Of a DNA stretch of 64,000 nucleotides, positions 11,796 through 31,424 are shown one piece after another (position 1 is the stretch's first letter; each line of letters opens with the position of its first letter). A program made the translations under genes and the position numbers. This DNA is from Pratylenchus scribneri. Its lineage: Eukaryota; Nematoda; Chromadorea; Rhabditida; Pratylenchidae. The stretch spans positions 1,488,001 to 1,552,000 of the forward strand of contig JAQSEB010000029.1 in NCBI GenBank assembly GCA_030063045.1, given 5' to 3'. The notes under the pieces are model-generated. The model saw only the letters and a program-made list of their open reading frames with translations, was not told the origin of the DNA and did no database searches.

Positions 11796-12095
11796 ATGAT
11801 GTCTTCATCATCAAAACCATACTATGGAAAAGATTTGGTAAGCCGGATACATCGAAATCAAATTAATAATCTCCAAATTTATAGATCACCGAGAGTCCAA
11901 AAATCACACAAGAACTGGTATTACTTTCAATAAAAACCACAATAATAATCACATAAAATTTAGGGACGCCAAGATGACGAACTGAAGTGGGTCAACCGTC
12001 TGCCAGCACTGAAGGAGGCAAAGCCCGGCTATTGGATGGGATTCACGGCTTTAAATTTGGGTATTGCACTGTTCTGGCTGAAGAAAGTGATCTAA
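11796..12095 (+). CDS. 68-aa micro-protein with a C-terminal membrane segment
   Basis: Three exons, 11796-11837, 11885-11917 and 11964-12095, join in phase with clean GT-AG introns. The 68-aa product opens with MMSSSSKPYYGKDL and has a charged middle (GRQDDELKWVNRLP). It ends in one hydrophobic helix, YWMGFTALNLGIALFWLKKV, with two lysines after it. That layout, a soluble N-terminus and a C-terminal anchor, suits a small subunit or assembly factor of a mitochondrial inner-membrane complex or an ER tail-anchored protein. I do not recognise the family. The support for a real gene is the three tiny exons with correct phase and codon-like composition. A second ATG follows the first directly. Confidence 0.65.
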
Positions 12096-12624
12096 TGCGT
12101 GCAGATTTGTCGAAGAAGAAGAATTAGGAATTTGGAAATGACACAAAATAATTACAAAAAATCAATCATTGTTTATTCATTTGATTAAAAGTAATATTTT
12201 GAATTTCTATAGAATAAATTGATAATTGATTCGGTTAAACTTTTAAACTTTGTTCAAAAAGTGAAAAACCTTAATTTTAGTTCTACAAGACCTTCAAGTT
12301 TCTGTTCTTTATGAAATTAAGCTTCAGTCAGATTAGTAAAATCTCGTTAAAATTCCACAAAACCTTAAGCTTAGATATCGTAAAAATACCAGCTCCAAAA
12401 CCTTAATTCCGCCAAAATCTCGTTTTAATTCGACGAGACCTTAAGTTTCAGTTCCATAAAGCCTTATGTTTATATGGGTCTTTAAATAAGTAATGGATTA
12501 CCAAATTTATCATGAAAATCAATCTGGATGAATAAAATAAACAAAATACACAAAGTGAATAAAATAAATGAGAAAGTTTGCACAATAAAGCAATTTTAAT
12601 ACACCATCATTCATCACATTCAAT
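12096..12624. repeat. Intergenic region with degenerate CCTTAAG repeats
   Basis: Between 12230 and 12480 a loose direct repeat of roughly 28-40 bp recurs, built on AAACCTTAA, AGTTCTACAAGACCTTCAAG and AGTTCCATAAAGCCTTA and separated by AAATCTCGTTTTAATTCGAC-like blocks. It separates the convergent micro-protein and LRAT genes. Confidence 0.45.
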
Positions 12625-14052
12625 TCAAATAATCGATCGCATTATATATTTTCGGCCAACTGCTCGCACCGTCTTCAACACCATAAAGCCGAATGTTCCA
12701 CAAGCCAAACCATAGGGCAATGAAGTGGTGGCCACCAAAGAGACAATTCCAATGGCACCGGCTTGTCCGATTAAACTCTAAAAATTTTTGAAATATTTAT
12801 GTTTTAAAATATGTGTTCAAAACCTGGTCACTCTCTCGCAAAGCATATCGACACCATTTTGCGAAATGCTCACAATTGTTCTGCACAATATGATAGCCAC
12901 CGGTGCCCAACTTAAATATGGAAGGAAAATATTAATTTATCCAAAAGAATGAAAATACTGTTTTAGTGGATTATCCTAGACCGTAAACCTCATAACCCAA
13001 TGGATAGATCTCATCAAGACGCAAAATTTTGTATTGGCTTGGATTTAGTCAAATTCTAACTTAGTTTTGAACCATTAAACCAAAATGGGTTTATTTAAAC
13101 CGTTTAATACCCTTTAATTGTAGACCAAACTATAACTCATAACAAATTATATACAATATACCATTCAATGCGTCCATCTTGACCAGCTCAATCCAATTTT
13201 GGGTATATTTGGTTTGTGAATTTAGGATAAATCCTTACAGAATATAACTATTTAACAACCTTGTTAATGGCCCGTTCAACAATGACTGACGGCGGGAATG
13301 GTCTTCTCTGCAAATCCAGCGAATTATTAATCCGACATGAGTCCGTCCCAGCAACAATGGTGAAGGGATCAGAGCGTACCTTGAAAATTATATATTAAAC
13401 TATTTTTGTTAGGGTATTTTCAAACCATAGCACCGCATCTTTTCAAAATTTTCTTCTGCAATTCCTTTTTGGTCGGAGTTTCAATTTCATTTGTTGAGAT
13501 GTGCGCAACCACCGGAATGTCGTCGAATCGGCCAATATAAACCACCCAATGCTGGAAATTAGATAAATTAATAAAAAAGTAATTACTTATGTTGGTTAAA
13601 GGAGGTCCTAGTCCTACATTACCCAACCAATTATGCCCTAAATTATCTAGAGCTGGTCAAAATGGACGCATTGAATGGTATATAATTTGTTATGGTTTGG
13701 TCAACAATTAAAGGGTATTAAACGGTTTAAAAACCCATTTTGGTTTAATGGTTCAAAACTAAGTTTAGAATTGGCTAAACCCAAACCAATCGATTTTCTA
13801 AGATTTATGGGTCTATAAATAAAATTATTACCGTGTATGTTCCTCTTCGAATTTCTATCAAATCTCCTCTCTCCATATTTCTAATCAAATCTGTGCCCAA
13901 CATCCAATTGCTTTTGAATTGATTTGGTCCCAACATGTTTGTTGTTTCGTTTTCGCCCGACAAAGATGGAATTACTCCCGTTGATGTGTTGCTATTTGTT
14001 GGTGATAAAGCGGAAATATTTCTTGGGTTTATAATGCTGGCTGTTGAGCCCA
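12625..14052 (-). CDS. LRAT-domain (H-rev107/NlpC-P60 superfamily) protein
   Basis: Exons 13832-14052, 13426-13551, 13260-13379, 12824-12910 and 12625-12777 join in phase to give 235 aa. The LRAT-fold catalytic set is visible: GDLIEIRRGTYTHWVVYIG (catalytic His), the second His in VVAHIS, and the nucleophilic Cys in QNNCEHFAKWCRYAL. A hydrophobic C-terminal helix (GAIGIVSLVATTSLPYGLAC) resembles the tail anchor of HRASLS/PLAAT phospholipid acyltransferases. In nematodes the family includes EGL-26. No in-frame ATG precedes the first exon; splicing the donor after A at about 14109 to TG at 14052 would create the start codon. This gives MGSTAS, a good N-myristoylation signal. Two introns contain 46-mer elements, one single-unit copy in each orientation. 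Acyltransferase versus thiol-protease-like activity cannot be told from sequence. Confidence 0.85.
12960..13259 (-). mobile_element. 46-mer element, copy 2 (one unit), in an LRAT intron
   Basis: Complete flanks with a single core unit: left end TTATCCTAGACCGTAAACC, then AACCCAATGGATAGATCTC, CAAATTCTAACTTAGTTTTG and AAACCGTTTAATACCC. The right flank contains CCATTCAATGCGTCC and TTTGGTTTGTGAATTTAGG. It is informative because it shows the unexpanded form. Confidence 0.85.
13560..13825 (+). mobile_element. 46-mer element, copy 3 (one unit), in an LRAT intron
   Basis: The inverse orientation to copy 2 in a neighbouring intron of the same gene. Flank words present are CTAGAGCTGGTCAAAATGGA, GAATGGTATATAATTTGTTA, TGGTTTAATGGTTCAAAACT and TAAGATTTATGGGTCTA. 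One core unit. Confidence 0.8.
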
Positions 14053-14109
14053 CTAAATTAATAAAATTGAGTTAACTTTAAATTAATGACTAATTTTCAA
14101 ATGAATTAC

Positions 14110-14616
14110 TTCGGCAAATTTAATTGAATTGTGCCAATCGCTCCAATTTAAATATTTAACAATATCTGAATCTGAATTAAATTTTATTTAACTATTCAAA
14201 ATCATATTTTTTGTGTGCAATGCACAAATTTTTTTTAGTTCCGGCTTTTTTGATAGAGCCTCCCTAGAGGACATTTCACCGAAAAAAGTGGGTTTAAGAC
14301 ATTTTATCCAAACCGGTTCTCGTCTATTTACCGGGATTAAACCAAAAAAAAAACGAATGTCTTTTCGGGATTCGGATTAAGCATGTTGGAAAACCCTACC
14401 TAAAATCAGTTTCAAAACATAAATTTTTACATTTTAAACCATCAAAAAAGGGTTTGAATGAAAAGTTTTAAACCACTTTTTCTTTCGATGAAGCGCGCAA
14501 ACCCCGCAAAAACGCCCAATATATCTTCAAAATTTTTCCATTTTCACGTGAATTTCATGTTTTTAAATAAAGAGGAAATAAGCCTTTTTAATCATATAAA
14601 ATATTTGTGACTGAAA
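14110..14616. other. Intergenic region between divergent LRAT and HPPD genes
   Basis: AT-rich with several TTTAAACC-type words (14290-14480) but no clear element. It should contain both promoters and the presumed 5' exon of the LRAT gene just above 14108. Confidence 0.4.
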
Positions 14617-17405
<2,789 letters not shown>

Positions 17406-17880
17406 ACCATTTGAACGATACTTTTTTACATTTTCTATAGGACAATTTCATATAAAACCCAGATAATTAGTTAAGAATTTATTTTGTTTTAGGCCATTGT
17501 TACCCTTCCTATCGATTCGAATTTTTATTCTTTCCTTAAAGCCATAATAAAGCATCAAGACTGCCTTAGTCCATTTTCATTTTCCAGTTTGTCTCGCAAT
17601 TATGGCCAATTCTTTTTGGCCTCATTTCCTATAGAAGAGTAGAAAAGAATTTGCTTCCCCCACTCAACGGATTTCTAATTTTCACCCTTAAATTGCACTG
17701 ATGTATTTTTCATCAATCCAAATTTCCATTTTCACCTTTAATCTGGAATAATCCTTCGACTTTTAATTGCCAATAGTCTAGGAATTTGCATAGTAATTAG
17801 TGAAATTTGGACCACATTATCTCTTTTTTTTATTAGGAGTAGGACTGGGATTCTAGAGGTTTTTGCATCGTGAAAATTTT
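17406..17880. other. Region downstream of HPPD without a recognised gene
   Basis: AT-rich sequence following the HPPD stop. AATAA-type poly(A) signals are frequent. No open frame with family resemblance. Confidence 0.35.
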
Positions 17881-17884
17881 TCGT

Positions 17885-18945
17885 AATTTTCCGGAAAACT
17901 TAATTAAAATCTTTCCGGAACATTTAAATAAATTCTTTCCGGAAAACTTAATTAAAATCTTTCCGGAAAACTTAATTATAATCTTTCCGGATTAAAATCT
18001 TTCCGGAAAACTTAATTAAATTCTTTCCGGAAAACTTAATTAAAATCTTTCCGGAAAATTTAATTAAAATCTTTCCGGAAAACTTAATTAAATTCTTTCC
18101 GGAAAACTTAATTAAATTCTTTCCGGAAAACTTAATTAAATTCTTTCCGGAAAACTTAATTAAATTCTTTCCGGAAAACTTAATTATTTCCGGAAAACTT
18201 AATTAAATTCTTTCCGGAAAACTTAATTAAAATCTTTCCGGAAACAATTTAATTTAAATCCTTCCGGAAAACTTAATTAAAATCTTTCCGGAAAACTTAA
18301 TTATAATCTTTCCGGATTAAAATCTTTCCGGAAAACTTAATTAAATTCTTTCCGGAAAACTTAATTAAAATCTTTCCGGAAAATTTAATTAAAATCTTTC
18401 CGGAAAACTTAATTAAATTCTTTCCGGAAAACTTAATTAAATTCTTTCCGGAAAACTTAATTAAATTCTTTCCGGAAAACTTAATTAAAATCTTTCCGGA
18501 AAACTTAATTATTTCCGGAAAACTTAATTAAAATCTTTCCGGAAAACTTAATTAAATTCTTTCCGGAAAAATTAATTATTTCCGGAAAACTTAATTAAAA
18601 TCTTTCCGGAAAACTTAATTATAATCTTTCCGGATTAAAATCTTTCCGGAAAACTTAATTAAATTCTTTCCGGAAAACTTAATTAAAATCTTTCCGGAAA
18701 ACAATTAAATTCTTTCCGGAAAACTTAAATTCTTTCCGGAAAACTTGATTAAAATCTTTCCGGAAAACTTAATTAAATTCTTTCCGGAAAACTTAATTAA
18801 AATCTTTCCGGAAAACTTAATTATTTCCGGAAAACTTAATTAAAATCTTTCCGGAAAACTTAATTAAAATCTTTCCGGAAAACTTAATTAAAATCTTTCC
18901 GGAAAACTTAATTTAAATTCTTTCCGGAAAACTTTTTAATTAATC
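17885..18945. repeat. 22-bp minisatellite array, about 1.05 kb
   Basis: Roughly 45-50 copies of a 22-bp unit, TCTTTCCGGAAAACTTAATT plus AA, with A/T variants at the end of the unit and occasional 5- to 12-bp deletions. Larger blocks recur inside the array: the deleted form TTATAATCTTTCCGGATTAA appears near 17970, 18300 and 18620, so segments of a few hundred bp were duplicated. It contains no coding frame. Confidence 0.95.
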
Positions 18946-21198
18946 TTTCCTTAATACTAATCTCCTTCTCTCATAAAAATCAGACCGGTTCCCCTTTTTA
19001 AATATTCCCGAAAAGAATTTTTTCTTTTCTGATGATTTTTTTATGTTAGTTAATATTTTTTCTCAATTGACAAATGACGATTGCAACACTCTTTGAGTTT
19101 AATGGAGGAAATTAACTTTTCCTATGCCCTACTTATTGCTGTTTGTGACTTTAGTGAGTGAATGAGTGAATGAAAATGTTTCGGAAATGAATATCCGGCA
19201 ATAAGACTTCCCCCCTTTTTTGCCTATTCTTTTAGAAGAAATTTCATCTCAACAAAATTTACACCTTCGAATTTAGTTTTTCAGTAAAAATTTTACTTTC
19301 CACTTTTAATTCTTCCTTCACATTTAAATAAGCTGCCAGTGGAATTGGCCTTCCAAATAAAATTGCTCATTTATATGTCGTAACATTTTCTCGCCAAACA
19401 AATCAGCATGTAATTTGAATAAGCCATCATCCATTCCTACTTTCCCCTCATTCTTCCTCAAATGAACAGTCGTTTTTGGTGCCCTGTTTTTGGTGCCCTT
19501 CCAATAAGTGGCTGCTCACCGGCCGCGGAGGCTGGCTGTAATCTGACCCATTTTCCTCCCTATTCTTCCCTTCAACAGTGGCCATATTCCATATGCCATT
19601 CTTCCAAAAGAGCAGCAGCCGAAGGCATCGAAGCCAATTGGCCATAGAATAGTCCATCAATTGAGACTCACGGCTCACATTTTTTCGGCTTGAAAGGCTA
19701 ATTTTCATTCGCTTCATTTTCTCCAATTATTCACAATTAATTTTACAGAAACGATTGAATCCCCCCCCCCCCCCCCCCCCACTTTTACTTAACTATTTTT
19801 CTATTAATTATTTATGCTCCTCATCAGCACAGCAGCTGTGGTCCATCCCATGGGCATTCTCCTGTTACTGCCAGACTCCCCCAATACTCCCCCTATTTCC
19901 ATTTTTGTGCCCTCCTTGTTCATTCATGTCCACCGCCTTTGGCCCTCTTTTGGTCTTTTCTTTCCTTCCAACAATTTTCCTCCTTGGCCCCACACACATA
20001 CACATATTTTGGCCAATTTATCCTGCCAGTCGGCCCATTCTCTTTTCTTGTGTGCCGCCTCACATGAGTCGATAAATTCCTTTTTTTTCTCCTTTTCACA
20101 CCCCCAAAAAAGACCATTTGAATTTGTGTGTTTTGGTTGGGAGCCCAACAAATTTTGGGAAGTGCTTTTTTGATTGGGGGCCATATTGAGGGGACCTGTG
20201 CTGACACAAACATAAGAGGGTGGTGGAAAAGTGGATGGATGAGTGCTTTCTACGAGAATTGGAACGGTGAGAGCAATCAGCCGAGAAAATGGCCAAATAA
20301 GCCGTACGGAGTGAAAAATGCCACCACCCTATCCGAAAAGTACCCAACCATTCAATTCTCCACCATTTTTTTTGGCTTTTTCAGCCATTTTTTGTTGTAT
20401 GCCATCATTTAGTCCTCCCACTCCTCGGGGAAAACTCTCTGCTGTTTTTGGGGCAGCCGGTGACACAAATTGACGCAATAAGCCAAAAAATAAATATGAG
20501 GGAACCACCGCTATGCAATTAGTGGGTCCCATCCTAGCCTTCCATTTTTCCTTTCCCTTAGGGATTAACTTGGCCAAAAATAATATTTTGCTCAAAATTA
20601 TCAAAAAATTAAATCAAAAATACTCTAAAACATGAATAAAATACGGTTTTGTATTTCATAAAAATGTACAGAAAATTATGCATAAAAGAAATGGGAATTG
20701 TTTGATTTTATGAAACAGAGAGATCATTTTCTGGAAAGTAGTTAAAAGCCAAAAAAAATATGAAGGATGCACCCATCATAAGGAGAAACAATTAGTGTGT
20801 TTCTCTTCTTTTCCTTCCAGGGACTAACTTGGCCAAAACCATCCCTTGGCCAAAATCATCCTTCCCCTCCATTCCTCCCACCCAAACTTTTCCCTTTTCT
20901 TTCCTTATTCTTCTATAATACATTTTCTTAATCCTTCCGGTAGCCGGAAGCAATTTGTCCGAGGCAAACCACAAATTGTCGGCCTTTTTTTTGTCCATTC
21001 TATCAAATCCAATCCCCCTCCTCATTTATCCGCGCACACCCAATTCCCCAACCACACAACAACAAAAGTGCGCAATTCCTTGCCAACCTCATCGTCAATT
21101 TACGAATAAAAATCGGGCAAAATTCTCGCCAACATCATCCAACAGAGCCGTGAGTGTCCTCCAATTTACTTTTTTGTACACATTTTAATTCCCTACAG
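18946..21198. other. Gene-poor region upstream of the KCTD gene
   Basis: No confident gene. A 20-base C tract lies at 19761-19780. Open frames on both strands here (for example 19755-20213 and 20846-21109) are low-complexity Pro/Ser/Lys-rich and mutually overlapping. Part of 20800-21198 may hold 5' untranslated exons of the KCTD gene; a good donor, GCC|GTGAGTG, lies near 21149. Confidence 0.4.
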
Positions 21199-26390
<5,192 letters not shown>

Positions 26391-26730
26391 ATCAAAAGGT
26401 ATGGAATACGGAAGGAAGAAAGATGGAAAATAGAGGAGCTTATAAATTGGATTATCATTCGATTATTATTAATTATAAAAATATGCACATTTCCCATTCA
26501 TCCATTTCAATCCCCAAATTCATCTCTGATAAATCTCGATTCTTCCCCAAGCAACCCTCCCACTTTCATTGATCACACCAAAAAAGTATTTTTATCAATT
26601 GAATTTTACAATAAAAAAGCGGATTAAAAACAAATTTAATTATAATATTTTGGGATTATTTTGCGTTTTGGATTGTTGTTTGGGCCTTGGGCATTTATTC
26701 TATTTCTCATCATTTATTTGTATTCTTCCA
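26391..26730. other. Short region between convergent KCTD and parvin genes
   Basis: 3' ends of both genes. An AT-rich segment with AATAAA-like words on each strand. No further gene seen. Confidence 0.4.
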
Positions 26731-29700
26731 TCAAACATGTTTGTATTTGGTGAAAAGCGCATGCAGAGTGCGAAGACTGTAAAAATGGAAGCATTATTGA
26801 ATATATTGTAAAAATTAAAATAATATCATTTGTGGTGATTCTTAAAGATTGAATACTGCTAGAGAACCTTCATTAGTTTTTGGTACATATCTCAAAGAAG
26901 GAAATAGCCAATTTAGGGAAGCGATATACCATTTTAAAGGTCTGAGTTTACTCTACAAAATACCCATAATTAATTTTTCGAATCTCATAAAATATTTATA
27001 GAAAAAGTTATTTTTTACCTTAATTATTTTAGCTCTTTCAATTCAAAGAGAATTTTAATTTAAATGAATTATAATTTTTGATTTTAAATTTTAAAATTTG
27101 ATAAAATGTTTTTGTATAGAGAAAATTCATGCCTTTCGAATGGTATAACGGTTTCAAAAATTTGCTCATGTTTCATTGATTTATTGGCCAAAAAACCAAT
27201 GCAGGCAATGAATGTCAACTGCTTGAGAACCTGCATCGGTTTTTGATTTTTGTCCCAGCTCAGTGAGATTAAAGCCAATTTGGGAAAGTGGTATATCTTT
27301 GAAAGGGCTGATTTTCCTCTATAAAAGGGCTTATAATACATTATTGTATTTTTACAGAATTTAGAGAAAATTTGCATTATTCCCGAACAATTCTAAATCT
27401 TATTCTCCTATTTTTTTTTAAACAGTCCTGATATTTTAATTTATAAAATATTTTATATTTAAATTAAGGCCATTTTGTAGAGGTCATTTTGGGCTTTCAA
27501 ATGACTTAGTGATTACCGAGATCGGCTTTAGCCTCATTGAGATATAGGCCAAAAACTAATGCACGCACTGTATGTCAACTAATTGAGAAACTACATCGGT
27601 TTTTGTCCCAAAGATCGACTAGGTTTAAGCCAATTTTTGAATGTCATATTCATTTGAAAGGGCTGATTTTCCTCTATAAAAAGGCTTATAAAATATTTTT
27701 ATATTTTTATAAAATTTAGAGAAAATTTGCATTTTTCCCGAACAATTCTAAATCTTATTCTCCTATTTTTGAATAGTCCTGATATTTTAATTTAGTATAT
27801 ATTTAAAATTAAAGATTAAGTCATTTTATAGAGGCCATTTTTGGCTTTCCAATGGTATATCAATTACTCAGATTGGCTTTAGCTTCATTGAGCTATGGAC
27901 CAATAACTTAAACAGATTTTCAAGCAGTTAACTCATTTCTTCCTCCTTTCTATCCCCGACCTTCAATGAAATCCCAATCCAAAAAAACGTACGTGCTTTT
28001 CAAGTCTCCATTCACAATGTCCGCTGGTCGACATTTCGGCTTCGGCATTCCGGCCTCTTCCATGAGGAAATATGCGAATTGTACATTCTTCAGCTTTTCC
28101 TCATTGCTGTTCACCTTAAATATTAAATTCCGAATTATTTTGGCCAATTTTTTCCATTTTTTACCTGCAAATGGAATTTGTAGAGTGGCACAAAATAGCC
28201 TTCGAGAAGGCCCATCAACAGGATGAGGAATACGCCATCCTGGAATTGGGTCTCCAAATCGGTCACCTCCAAATTGATTTTGTTCAAATGTTTATTGCAA
28301 AAGGCAACCAATGAACCTGCCAAACAACCCATTCAATTAACAATATTAGATGTTATTAAATTTGTCGAAAAACATTGAAAAATATCAAAATAATTAACGG
28401 TTTTAATGAGGGTTTGTCCTATATTCCAAAAAACCATATACCAAAAATTGGATAGAGCTGGTCAAGATGGACGCATTGAATGGTATATAATTTGTTATGG
28501 TTTTTGGTCAACAATTAAAGGGTATTAAATGGTTTAAACCCATTTTGGTTTGGTCAACAATTAAAGGGTATTAAATGGTTTAAACCCATTTTGGTTTGGT
28601 CAACAATTAAAGGGTATTAAATGGTTTAAACCCATTTTGGTTTGGTTAACAATTAAAGGGTATTAAATGGTTTAAACCCATTTTGGTTTGGTCAACAATT
28701 AAAGGGTATTAAACGGTTTAAACCCACTTTGGTTTGGTCAACAATTAAAGGGTATTAAACGGTTTAAACCCATTTTGGTTTGGTCAACAATTAAAGGGTA
28801 TTAAACGGTTTAAACCCACTTTGGTTTGGTCAACAATTAAAGGGTATTAAACGGTTTAAACCCACTTTGGTTTGGTCAACAATTAAAGGGTATTTAAACG
28901 GTTTAAACCCATTTTGGTTTAATAGTTCAAAATTGGTTAAACCTACATAAAGCAAAAATATAATTAAATGATGCTTCTTGGCGAGATCTATTCACTATGT
29001 ATATGGTTTATGGGTTTAGTAAAAACTTCTGAACCGTTAAAATCTTTTTGGGCGATTTCAATGTTTTTCGACCAGTTAAATATATCCATTTCCCTCATAA
29101 TGGCCTTCTAACTTTTGACATGTTGCAATTTGTCGGGTCCATAGTCGAAAAGTGTGTCGAATGCATCCCTTTCCCCTTTTGGGGCCAGCTCAGTTTGTCG
29201 GGTGGTCAGTTGTTCGGTCACAATGTTTTTGCTGATTTGTTTCCCATTTCGTGTGTAAATCAGCACTTGAACATTCACATTTGTTGGGAATCGGATTGGT
29301 GCTCGAAAATGCAGGGCCATTGCAATGAGCAGATGCAAAATGGCGACAATGTCCTTTTTGGGGAGAATAATTAAACCCATAAACAATGGCGTAGTAAATT
29401 AAACCCAAAACCCAATAATTGTTCTACGAGAATCTCGAGCCTAAAGTCAAAAAACCCTTTTCTTAATTTCCGAGTTATCCGTTAATATTATTTTGAGCCA
29501 TTTTTATACATTAAATAGCCTCGGATCAAAATTTGGCTATCATAAATTCTTTGAATTCAGTGAACATTTTTTTCGAAATCGAAACCAAAAAATTTCCTGT
29601 AATGCTAACTTTACCATTTATCGAATTCACCTCTCAAAATGTTAATCAGTAAAATTAACTAATAGATCCTAACAAACATTTTTAAGCCCTTCAACTTCTC

Positions 29701-31345
29701 CACTTTTCCATATGCTCCTAATAAATCTAATAATTATGGTTGATGATTGATCAAAATAGGTTTTAGACCGGATTTTCGCAAAGCCAGATTTAAGTACTTG
29801 TGGGATCTACCAGCAATGTTTTAGAAGAAATTAAGGTCTTTATGGGTGATTATGATTAGGATAGGATTAGGATAGGATTACGATCCCCTAAAGACCTTAA
29901 TCTTATACCGGATGACCTTTCTTAGGCCCCTTATTATGCATAAGAATCTCGGTTTCCGATTTCTTTATTTTTATTTCGTTTATTTTGATGAGCAAAAATT
30001 CCCAACTTTCTTTTTTAATTTCATTGAATTTATGAAACCGAAACATTTATTGAGGAACGCTACTAATAAGCCCTAGTTTATTTTTTTTCAATTTTTCTTT
30101 ATTAAGATTCTTAGGTTGATTTTTAATTATCAAATCTCGAAATTTTTTGGATCTTGAATAGCCAACGGGGATTGATTGACAACCTTTTGATGGATCATTT
30201 CGGCCGTCCATTTTGGATGGCCGCTTGGCTGTTGGCTTGCACTGTGTCCGGCACCCTGTTCATGCAAAATTCGCTCCAGCGCTTCCACAATAATTTGCAA
30301 CTTTTGTCGTTGTCCCTCTTCGCTTTGTGACACCTCCGGCACTTCAATCTGTTTTTTGGGCAAATAAGCTAATTTCCAATCCCCTTCCTCTCCAACTTTT
30401 ATTTGTGCCAACTTTTCCACCAATTTTTGGATGACCTGCCCATCATAAATGTCTTCATGCAAATTTCGTACAACAATCCGGTCCTGAGCCAACTCCTCAT
30501 TCAGCCATTGCAGCAAAAGATAGTGGATTTCTTGCACTTTTGGATCATCCCTCGATTCGATGGTCAAAGTGCGCAGGCTTTGGCCTAATTTTACATATAT
30601 TTCATTATAAAATTTCTAGCAAAAAAGAACTCCAACTTGTCGCGGTTTATAATAACTCATCAAGGATTGAACCAATTTAGATGATTTTTGTTAATAAATT
30701 AAAGAGCAGACTTTTGGCTATCGAAATGATATTAATTTTATTTAAATTGGTTAAAAATTGACGGAGTTATGGCCAAAAAACTTTTAAAATGATCTTTTCT
30801 ATGAATTTGCGAAAAATGTTCTTTGGTTCTTTGGGCATAACTTCATCATTTGTAAGCTAATTTAAGCAAAATTAATATCATTTGGTAGCCAAAAGTCTGC
30901 TCTTTAATTTGATACTAAAATCATCAAAACGACGCAATCGTTGCTGAGTTTTTACGGCGATAAAATAGGGCCAATCTCTGACAAAAACAAATTTCCAACC
31001 ATCTTCCAAATTGCGCAAATCCGGTTGAGGCAAAATCAGACAGGAATCGATGGCATCTTTGCCCAACTTTTCCACCAATTCCGCTTCCTCCTCCTCCTTT
31101 GGCGGTTCGTCGCCGCCGGCGCCACCCGATTGGGGCAGTGGCGCATTTTGATGATGATGTTTTTGTTGGGATGGCGGAGGCGGCGCACCGGATTGGGACG
31201 GCGGCGTTTGTTGCTTTTTGTTGTTGTTACGTTTTGTCAAAGTGCCAAATTTGCTGAGAATTCCGCCGCCGCTGCTACCACCTTCTTCGCGTTCCCGTTT
31301 ACTGCTTCGACTCGTTGTCCCATCTTCATAATAATCGGAGGGCAT
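26731..31345 (-). CDS. pat-6: Parvin (actopaxin), integrin-ILK-PINCH adhesion component
   Basis: Six exons join in phase: 31000-31345, 30184-30584, 29113-29353, 28165-28316, 27993-28114 and a 46-nt last exon at 26731-26776, giving about 435 aa. Parvins carry two calponin-homology domains; the second binds ILK and paxillin LD motifs at muscle dense bodies. CH1 includes DDPKVQEIHYLLLQWLNEEL and EDIYDGQVIQKLVEKL. CH2 includes GERDAFDTLFDYGPDKLQH, FCNKHLNKINLEVTDLETQF, DGVFLILLMGLLEGYFVPL and CRPADIVNGDLKSTLRTLHA, ending LFTKYKHV. The N-terminus is an unusual Gly/Ser/Gln/Pro-rich tail of about 95 residues. CH1 is interrupted after VEKLAQIK by a short insertion (EEGDWKLAYLPKK). The 1.2-kb last intron holds two copies of palindromic family B; other introns hold a MITE and a 46-mer element. 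Convergent with the KCTD gene. Confidence 0.95.
26830..27330. mobile_element. Palindromic family B, copy in the parvin last intron (1)
   Basis: Contains GGAAATAGCCAATTTAGGGA, GCGATATACCATTTTAAAGG, the inverted counterpart CTTTCGAATGGTATAACGG, and a second segment TTTGGGAAAGTGGTATATC. It looks like two nested or tandem copies. Confidence 0.65.
27440..27920. mobile_element. Palindromic family B, copy in the parvin last intron (2)
   Basis: A second block related to the preceding one: TTTTGGGCTTTCAAATGAC, TTAGCCTCATTGAGATATAG, GGGCTGATTTTCCTCTATAA and GGCTTTCCAATGGTATATC. The pair share long stretches, including GAGAAAATTTGCAT and CCGAACAATTCTAAATCTTA, so one is a duplicate of the other. Confidence 0.65.
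28390..29040 (+). mobile_element. 46-mer element, copy 6 (about 9 units), in a parvin intron
   Basis: Left flank GGGTTTGTCCTATATTCC, TTGGATAGAGCTGGTCAAGA, GAATGGTATATAATTTGTT, about nine core units (early ones with AAATGG, later with AAACGG), and a right flank with TTAATAGTTCAAAATTGG and GATCTATTCACTATG. It shows a unit-variant gradient along the array. Confidence 0.9.
30620..30965. mobile_element. Palindromic MITE family A, copy d (parvin intron 1)
   Basis: Left end CCAACTTGTCGCGGTTTATA then ACTCATCAAGGATTGAACC; right end TTGCTGAGTTTTTACGGCG. Internal inverted words GCAGACTTTTGGCTATCGAA and GGTAGCCAAAAGTCTGCTC. It occupies nearly the whole intron between the first two coding exons. Confidence 0.85.
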
Positions 31346-31424
31346 TTTTCCAACACAAAATGGACAAAACTAATTTTTTAATACTATCTAATTTGTAAAA
31401 AATCATTGAAATTGCGAAAAATGG

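Noticed and set aside
19755..20213. Long overlapping open frames near the poly-C tract
   Set aside because: Both strands are open, composition is Pro/Ser/Cys-rich low complexity, there are no splice partners and no family resemblance.
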